A stretch of DNA of 64,000 nucleotides from Acephala macrosclerotiorum (taxonomy: Eukaryota > Ascomycota > Leotiomycetes > Helotiales > Mollisiaceae), in contig MU119234.1 of the NCBI GenBank assembly GCA_014904845.1, forward strand, positions 293,069 through 357,068, given 5' to 3'. The notes below the pieces were generated by a model that saw only the letters and a program-made list of their open reading frames with translations, did no database searches and was not told the origin of the DNA. Shown here in pieces: positions 57,398 through 64,000 of this stretch. Position 1 is the stretch's first letter. The number at the start of each line of letters is the position of its first letter. The position numbers were made by a program, and so were the translations under genes.

Positions 57398-59250
57398 GTT
57401 GACAAAAGTGAGCCTGTCGTTGATGAGTTTTGGAACGAGGAGACAGACACGATATTTATATCTGACTGATTACCAATGTCGCAACGCAATGTACCATTAT
57501 AACTCCAAATCTCATTATGTAGCTGCGCTTGCGTATCATGGTGTTGGTGATCATCGCGCTCGTTTAAATCAGCTACTGGATCAAAGGTCACGCAGGAACT
57601 GATCCATGAGATCTTTCACCGGATCTCTGGGGTTGATGCTCATTTCTGCTTAGAAATAGAGACGTTGAGGTGTGGAATGGCCAATTGCGTATGATTTGTG
57701 CCCGAAATTTCAATATAAAGTATACGAAAGCGCGTCCCGAAAGGCTACATGGTGCTAGCTGGGACCAGAACTCGCTAACCCTGAATCGTATTAGAAGCGC
57801 TAACCCTCTTTCGTATTCGCCGATGTCAGCATCGTGGATGTCACCGATGGAGATAAAATATTCTAAGAAGTTCAATGCAAAGAAGTCGTTCCAATCATGA
57901 CTAGGGTCAGGGGAGAGCTGTGGCCTTGCAAGCGATCGGTAATAAGTGCTCCACGAATTTTGGCATAGAACACGTGAAGCAAGCCTGCTGATGGAAGTTC
58001 TCCGATCAAAACAGTTCAATGATTGCGAGGGACAAGACTGTAGAAAACGAAAAGTGGAAATTGAGATATGATCCGTTGAAAAGACATTTCGTTTGGAGGA
58101 GCTCGCTGGGAAAGCAAAGTTTTTTTTGGCATAGGTCACGTGCGGTGACTGTGTAATTGGAGACCTGGTCTAGAAATGCTAACAAAATTGCAGAATAAAA
58201 GCAGTAAGCAAGAAACAAATCACTCAGATCATCGTGTTACAGAGCTTTATGACCTCCATTGCGGTAAATAATCCACTTTGATGCTTTGACTGAATGCTCA
58301 TGTCAGGCCACATTCTACTCGGCACTTGTTCTTGAACCAGGCGTTGGAGTCGTTTCCAAAATTTCAGTTCGTACAAGATAGTGGAGTTGCATATGATCTC
58401 CTCCCCGGTACTCGGTGGTAGAGTTCATATACGAAGGGACAAAAGTTCAATCCTGGCACACAGTTGCGCTTGTTGGTCGTGGTGTTGATAAATCTAAATT
58501 AGGGTGGGTTTACAGAGATGACGACCCTGAAGCTGCAGGCTGACGTCGCCTATCCTTGCCGAGCTGCAGCGCGCAACCAAAGCCTGAAAATTCTGCGTCT
58601 CAGAACCTCCATCGCAAGTTCTTCGCGCCTTCTTCCTCAGCTGCTTCCATTCCCAAGATCTGCTATCCAATACGAATGCGTACACTGCTCCGAAGCCCTG
58701 ACGAGACTGGGTGTCTACGTAGTAAGGCGGAAGTCAATGCCATTTCTACTCGGGCCAAGTTGCCACGCTCAGCGGCTCAAAGACGAGGCTTTGGCATCGT
58801 GAATTGGTGTCAGCTGATCCTCAATGGCTTGAACTCGCCTCGCTGGTGTCGTTTAGGCAGCGAACTCTCACCACATCAATGCACTCTCAATTACTCATAG
58901 AAGTCGGTGAGGAAAGGTTGCGGCTCTGCTCAGCCCCGAATTTCCTCTGCTAAAGAGGGGGTATTGTTGGTCAGTGTCAACCCGGTCTGTCAAGTGCTGG
59001 GGTAGGGTGGTCGTGGAGGGTGGACTGCATCTGGCATTTGTTGAGGTGTTCATGGGCCAGGGAGATACGAGTGGTCTTGGCTGGCACGCATGGGGGCCAT
59101 CGATGTCATGGCCATGAAAGTGAGCCTCGTCTGACCGAGTGAGTCGAACATAAATATGCCTTGTCGCCTCGTTCTTCCTTTTGGTCGAGTCATCACCAAG
59201 CCCAATTCATTGTCTCCTTCATCTGTCTACAAGAACCCACTCCTCTGCAT
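57398..59250. other. Long intergenic region with a tRNA-like stretch
   Basis: About 1.85 kb. Frames at 57588-58139 (minus) and 58518-58900 (plus) have no recognisable domain. A tRNA-like segment lies at 58401-58461. Confidence 0.4.
58401..58461 (+). other. Degenerate tRNA-like sequence
   Basis: A D-arm with a perfect 4-bp stem (actc at 58410-58413, gagt at 58421-58424) around ggtggta resembles box A, and aaagttcaatcctgg about 20 nt later resembles box B. The T-stem and acceptor stem do not pair, so this is a tRNA relic or tRNA-derived repeat, not a working tRNA. Confidence 0.25.
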
Positions 59251-59553
59251 ATGTCTCGATACCCATACTACGACTATTCCTCAGTCACGGAAAATCATCG
59301 CGAAGTCACCATGTGTCTCTTCTCAACCCCATCGCAAAAGCACCGCAAGCATAGATATGTGGAGGAGGTCTATGTTGCGCCAAGACCAGTCTCGAGACAC
59401 TCTCATCATCACCACCACGGCCACAATGGCAGAGCATCATACAATTCTGTCACTCGAGTTACGACCACCACTCCACGAATGAGTCAAAACAGCTTCCGAC
59501 GAAGTGTTCCTGTTGTCGTGGAGCAACGTCGATCCACGAGATCATACCGATAA
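59251..59553 (+). CDS. Small basic His/Arg-rich protein
   Basis: About 100 residues from ATG 59251 (a longer frame opens at 59161). It contains SRYPYYDYSSVTENHREV, MCLFSTPSQKHRKHRYVEEV, YVAPRPVSRHSHHHHHGHNG and a Ser/Arg-rich tail. The middle segment recalls small unnamed ascomycete proteins with a VEEVYVAPRPVSRHSHHHH-like core. No signal peptide, membrane segment or catalytic motif; the function is unknown. The His run could bind metal, but that is speculation. Confidence 0.5.
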   Translation: MSRYPYYDYSSVTENHREVTMCLFSTPSQKHRKHRYVEEVYVAPRPVSRHSHHHHHGHNGRASYNSVTRVTTTTPRMSQNSFRRSVPVVVEQRRSTRSYR

Positions 59554-60496
59554 ACCCTCAAGACATCAGGGACAGAGGTTTTGATGATGAAGATGGTTAT
59601 AGGTTTTATGTGTACCAATATGGCTGTTCGCCTCTGGGGCAAGGTGTTGGAGGAATTGGGTCTTGGCGTCTGGATTGGAGGAGCATTTTAGAATCTTCCT
59701 GTCTGCATCCAGCCTTCCGTTTACCTGTTTTGTATTCCTATAATTATTGCTTGAATCGGTTAGAGGGGCAATGGATGCTAGTGATCACGGCTCACGATGT
59801 TGTATCTGAAATTTTGTGATTAAAATCATCTGCGATATCAAAAGCACAACCAACTTGTTATTGTTCATGTCCAAAGCTTCATAGAGCATTCTCTGCTATC
59901 AACGTGTTGTGCATTGAGAGTTAAGGGAACGACTTCACCACAAGATCTGCGCCGCCGCAAAATTTGGAGTTCCTGGTAAAATCTTTTTAAGATGTATTGA
60001 AGGCCCCAACAATAATAATCTTAGGACTTTTGGCTCTTCTATTTTTTCGGCGCATGCCGAGAAATGAAGGTGAAGCTGATGATGGGACGGATGGTCGGCA
60101 GTTGGGACCCTGCAAAAGACGCCAAGCCCTACGTCACGGCCTTCCAAAAGCACCATGCAGCTTGAACAACTTCCAAACATTCCGCGTCTTCTAACTTCGA
60201 ACACAAAACATATTCAAGCAACATCCAGGGATTTTCGTAAATCCCTGACATTACTGCGTCACATCCTTGCCTTAACACATCTGACATTTAACTGTCAACC
60301 CCACATTCCATACCAGGTTTGTCCCTTCTCTTCTTAGATGACGTTGATTGCATGAAGCAATCGCGGGGCAGATGTAGATGCATCTCGAATGCGATGCGAC
60401 AACAAGAAGGGAAGGTGCTGACCATGCCTCCAGAAACTTCCTGATTTGATCCCAAAACCAAAAGATCATGTAAGTCAACCTTCATTTCACGTCAAG
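59554..60496. other. Intergenic, promoter side of the eisosome gene
   Basis: About 0.9 kb. No supported gene; short frames only. It should contain the promoter and 5' leader of the Pil1-like gene. Confidence 0.4.
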
Positions 60497-61663
60497 ATGC
60501 CGTCCGGGTTCTCCCTGCGACGCAATAACTCGAGCAAGTCAGAGAACACTCGTCCTAAGCATCTGTCAGAGCGCTCTCCATTTCTGTGCGCATGAGCACG
60601 ACATCTTGCTGACCCGCAATCTTCTATAGGAATCGAGCACTCTCCATTCGTTCGAACAAGAACGCCTCCAGCTCTTCTGCCGCACCCCGCCATGGCTTTA
60701 GCCTCAGCTCCCTTCGCGGCACCGTCCAACCCGAACTCAGCAAGAAGCTCTACAAGTTGATCAAGTCCGAGAATCATCTCATCCAAAGCTACGAAGCTGC
60801 AGGCAAGGAGCGCCTCTCGATCGCAAGCCAGCTGTCCGATTGGGGTGAAGCGACCAACGATGATGCCATCAGTGATATCTCCGACAAGATTGGTGTACTC
60901 CTTTCCGAGTTGGGCGAGCAGGAGGACTTATATGCACACGGTATCGATGACAGCAGGGCTATCTTGAAGGCAATCAGGAATACGGAGAAGAGCGTGCAAC
61001 CAAGCAGGGACCACAAGGCAAAGATCGCAGACGAGATTGCGAAGTTGAAGGCGAAGGAGCCAGAGTCTGCCAAGCTTGTCACTTTGGAGCAAGAGCTTAT
61101 TCGAGCCGAGGCAGAGAATTTGGTTGCAGAGGCACAACTCACCAATGTGGTATGTGTCGAGAACCTCAGTGTGGGAGAGTTATGCTGACCCGCCACAGAC
61201 AAGACAGAAGTTAAAGGAAGCATATGCTGCCGAGTTTGCCGCAACTATCGAACGTGCTGAGAAGCAGATCATCCTCGCTCGTCATGGACGCAGACTCCTC
61301 AACCTCATCGACGATACACCGGTTGTTCCGGGCGACGTGCGAGCACCTTACGAGTACACCCCACAAGCAAGACAGATCTTGAACGATGCCGAGGATGATC
61401 TCCGTGACTGGCAGCCAGAACTCGAAGATGTCCGTTCCAATGCACAGCTGGAAAACAACTTGATGCCTTCATCTGCCAGTCAACGCCAACCTACTATCGA
61501 TGGTTCTGTGGCCGACGACACCATCATTCAGCATGATCGCAGCGCCAGTCAACACGAGGAGCCTGATCAAAGCAGAATCAGCAGCGGAACTTCTGTTACC
61601 ACTGGACCAGTTACACACACCACCTACGCCCTAAGCGAAGCTGGAACTTCAGCGGTCGTTTGA
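60497..61663 (+). CDS. PIL1: Eisosome core component Pil1/Lsp1-like
   Basis: Three exons, 60497-60537, 60630-61149 and 61199-61663, introns 92 and 49 nt; 341 residues, matching Pil1. The first splice was chosen because GT at 60538 keeps KNRALSIRSNK in frame with the conserved APRHGFSLSSLRGTVQPELS block; a later donor would shift it. The BAR-domain helices follow: KLYKLIKSENHLIQSYEAAG, ASQLSDWGEATNDDAISD, GEQEDLYAHGIDDSRAILKA, IRNTEKSVQPSRDHKAKI, then AAEFAATIERAEKQIILARH and RRLLNLIDDTPVVPGD. The tail is acidic and Ser-rich. Pil1 assembles into the scaffold beneath the furrow-like plasma-membrane domains called eisosomes and is controlled by phosphorylation. Confidence 0.94.
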
Positions 61664-62365
61664 AGGTAGGATTACGTCATGAGAGGAGTTCGCTTGTAAG
61701 ATCAGGGATGAATCAGAGAGTGCTTTCTTCTATTTCTAGCGTGGAGCTCAATTCCGGAGCTGGCATTGGGAATTTCTTTCGCCTGGGATATCATGACCAG
61801 GCTGATGTAACAATGCTGTTCGTATAGTTAATGATGCATGCATGCTTTAGATGTTGTGTATTCTCGCACTGGCGTGGTGATATCGATGCTCTTATACATT
61901 TCCTATATCGGCTTATTTCTGCTGGCTCCAACATCCCCAATCTTCCAGCTCTGCCTCAACTTTTTCAAGCACACCTTCTCTCAGTCACCAAAAATTTCGT
62001 CTCAGTGCTTGTCTCCTATTCGGCTCCATTTCGATTGTTAATTACCTCGGGTCGCTCTTCCTAGTACAACGTACCACCTGTAGTACCTACTAGCACACAC
62101 GAGAGACATGATATGATCTGAAGTTCCACAGATGTTCGAATTGTCATATGTGAGGGTTGGACGAATGACACTTGTCCAACTTCTCTCAATGGCTAACTTT
62201 GATCTGCGTCCCACGGATTCACCTTGAATTTGGGACTACTTCTAACTTCCCTTATACGTACCCGGGACACACTGTGTTCATACTTCACCAAACTAATGTA
62301 TTCAAGATGATGGTTCATCCCGTCAGTTCTTTGCTGGCCTCGAGTCCTTGTATGATGAACTCATC
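61664..62365. other. Intergenic, no recognised gene
   Basis: About 0.7 kb with short accidental frames. It may hide a first exon of the following gene, whose frame is open upstream of the chosen ATG. Confidence 0.35.
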
Positions 62366-63701
62366 ATGGTTCGCCTGCAAAGGGACGACCAAAATGACGA
62401 AACACTTGCATGGACCCAATATCCTGCGGGTTACCCCCGATTTGCTGCATTTATATCACACGGCGAGGATAGTTCGACTACAATATACCGCAGATTTCAA
62501 AGGCTATCAGCAAGGAATCTGCTCTACCTCGAGAGTGAGCTGGCAGAGTTGGAGGCAGAGCAAGATCGACTTGACCAAGAAAGCGGGACCCATCCAGATC
62601 TCCAACTTGCATTGTCGAGCTGGAAACATTTGAATGATTTGACAGATGGACTCCTTCAAACTTCAAGCTCGACCAGTGATCAGGAAGCCGGCAATAGCGA
62701 AACTGGCTCGGTTCAGATTGCAAACCATGCCAAAGGTGTTAGGGCCGCTGCAAGTCAAAGACTGAAACTTGCCTTCAAGATTCGAGATGTGCTGAAATCA
62801 TATCGTAAGTCTAGCTACTCTGCCATTACTTTTCGACCTCACACTCTGCGCCTCACAGAAGAAGCACTCAAGCTTGAAAGTAACGTGCTGGCTCTGAGCA
62901 AGCCTGACCAAAGACCACTCGAGGGGACACGCCGAATCTACATGTCGGAGTCCGAACCTCAACCGATGATTACAGGCGCAATTAAAACGCATCTGGATGA
63001 AGTCAACGAAGGGGATCTATGTGTGCTTGCAGCTCCGATACAGCAAGATCGATTAACCAATTTCTTGACAGCCCTCTTCAAGGTGAGTGTGGGGCAGAGC
63101 TCTTTGCCCGAAAGACGAGAGATGTGCTGATGAACAAAAACAGGCTCGAACAAAGACAGGCCTGCCTGACCTTGGATCCAGAAGAAGAATCTCGATAGTT
63201 GTGTCGATCCTCAGTGCTGGCTTGGCAATCACCTATTTTCTAGGTGCCATTCTCCTCCTCTACTGGGTCGATGATCCGAATAAGATACTGGGGATGCTCT
63301 GCGCGCTCATCGTGTCCTTCGCTGCATCGGTTGCCATCTTTACACATGCACAGAGACACGAAGTCATTACTGCTACGGCTGGGTATGCGACGATCCTGAT
63401 TGTTATCTTGAGTGCGAACCTAAGATCCGAGCTTTTGGCAAATATTTCGATTTCAAACAATTATTCGCAAGAAACGAGTTCTCTCCCAACTATAACACGG
63501 CACATTTCAACCTCTACGAGCACAACAGATCCTTCAGCAATAGTGAATCTTGTACGAGACCCTCCATCTCCTTCGAAGATTGTGCTGGGTATTGGTCTTG
63601 GATTGGGACTTCCATTGATTTTTGCGATTTTCGCAGTTTGCATCTTTTTCCTCTCGAGAGGACGGAAGAAAAGGAAAGCTTGGATGGCTGTAATAAGATG
63701 A
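62366..63701 (+). CDS. DUF6594 fungal membrane protein
   Basis: Three exons, 62366-62804, 62859-63082 and 63144-63701, introns 54 and 61 nt; 406 residues. The N-terminus has the family's YPAGYPRFAAFI block, then YRRFQRLSARNLLYLESELAELEAEQDR and a coiled-coil-like region ending FKIRDVLKSYQEALKLES and SKPDQRPLEGTR. Three membrane helices follow (SILSAGLAITYFLGAILLLY, MLCALIVSFAASVAIF, AGYATILIVILSANL), and an extra C-terminal helix (IVLGIGLGLGLPLIFAIFAV) with a basic tail. The frame is open upstream of the ATG, so an earlier exon is possible. Function unknown. It is the last gene before the telomere, with its stop 233 bp away. Confidence 0.82.
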
Positions 63702-63934
63702 AAACAGTATTAAAATTCCACTTTCTATAAAACAATACCAAAGTATATTTAACGTTTTCGTCGACTTATTTACAATTGCTAAACATAAGACAATAATCAA
63801 TTTATATATTCAATTACAAATCGACATCGATAGTATTAAAACTATTTATAATTAGATAATGAGTTTGAGATCAAACTGGTTTATTTTCTTTAATTGCGAG
63901 ACTGCCAGTATTCGAACCCAGATACCAGGCGGTG
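63702..63934. other. Short AT-rich subtelomeric spacer
   Basis: 233 bp between the last gene and the telomere, AT-rich at first, with no gene, helicase remnant or tandem subtelomeric repeat. Confidence 0.7.
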
Positions 63935-64000
63935 TTAGGGTTAGGGTTAGGGTTAGGGTTAGGGTTAGGGTTAGGGTTAGGGTTAGGGTTAGGGTTAGGG
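63935..64000. repeat. Telomere, (TTAGGG)11
   Basis: Eleven perfect TTAGGG units running to the last base of the window, G-rich strand 5'->3' outward. This marks the right chromosome end in the usual filamentous-fungus telomere repeat. Confidence 0.98.

Noticed and set aside
57588..58139. Minus-strand frame of 183 codons
   Set aside because: No domain, low-complexity composition and no splice or conservation signal; probably chance.
63900..63934. ttcgaaccc motif resembling a tRNA T-arm next to the telomere
   Set aside because: No pairing stem or box A at the right distance.
1..64000. CRISPR arrays, bacterial operons, riboswitches or rRNA genes
   Set aside because: No direct-repeat/spacer arrays or rRNA-like sequence seen; introns and telomere show a eukaryotic chromosome.

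Overview
The window is the right-hand end of a chromosome of a filamentous ascomycete (Pezizomycotina). It ends in 11 copies of TTAGGG (63935-64000) reading outward. Genes carry many short introns (about 40-120 nt, GT-AG), several AT-rich blocks look like repeat-induced point mutation (RIP), and the gene families are typical of Pezizomycotina (Zn2Cys6 factor, CFEM receptor, AA9, HET, eisosome Pil1, DUF6594). A Leotiomycete is my guess, but only a guess. Exon coordinates were spliced by eye from frame continuity, splice-site consensus and family conservation.

Layout. 1-8.5 kb is a graveyard: a HET-domain remnant, an AA9 polysaccharide monooxygenase remnant, an amino-acid permease remnant and two AT-rich blocks. 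8.5-16 kb has a flavin monooxygenase remnant, a monocarboxylate-type MFS gene broken by one stop codon, a 185-bp inverted-repeat element, an intact Zn2Cys6 transcription factor, and a third AT-rich block. 16-18 kb has a YCII-domain protein. 18.3-25.0 kb is the most interesting part: a Git1-like MFS transporter (with an apparent one-base frameshift), a PhyH-type 2-oxoglutarate oxygenase, a PhnZ-like HD-domain mixed-valent di-iron oxygenase, and a secreted phospholipase C. 25.7-29.7 kb has a membrane-anchored multicopper oxidase and an RTG2/Ppx-GppA protein. 29.9-36.5 kb is again degenerate: two copies of a multi-pass membrane protein, a WD40 remnant, and a CFEM-receptor gene with one base missing at a splice site. 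38.1-64 kb is gene-dense and conserved: tyrosinase, RNA polymerase I second-largest subunit, Arl8 GTPase, Rcr-type protein, a Cys-rich membrane protein, a Cys-cluster/disordered protein, a secreted lipase with a nonsense codon, a small His-rich protein, Pil1 and a DUF6594 membrane protein that ends 233 bp from the telomere.

How the genes may work together. The transporter/PhyH/HD/phospholipase C block can be read as a phosphorus-scavenging and probably phosphonate-degrading cluster. Phospholipase C would release head groups outside the cell and the Git1-like carrier would import them. The PhyH enzyme would hydroxylate carbon 1 of a 2-aminoethylphosphonate-type compound. The HD oxygenase would then cleave the C-P bond to give phosphate and an amino acid, as in bacterial PhnY/PhnZ or TmpA/TmpB. 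The HD protein keeps every PhnZ residue I can recall at the expected spacing; the rest of the pathway is inference.
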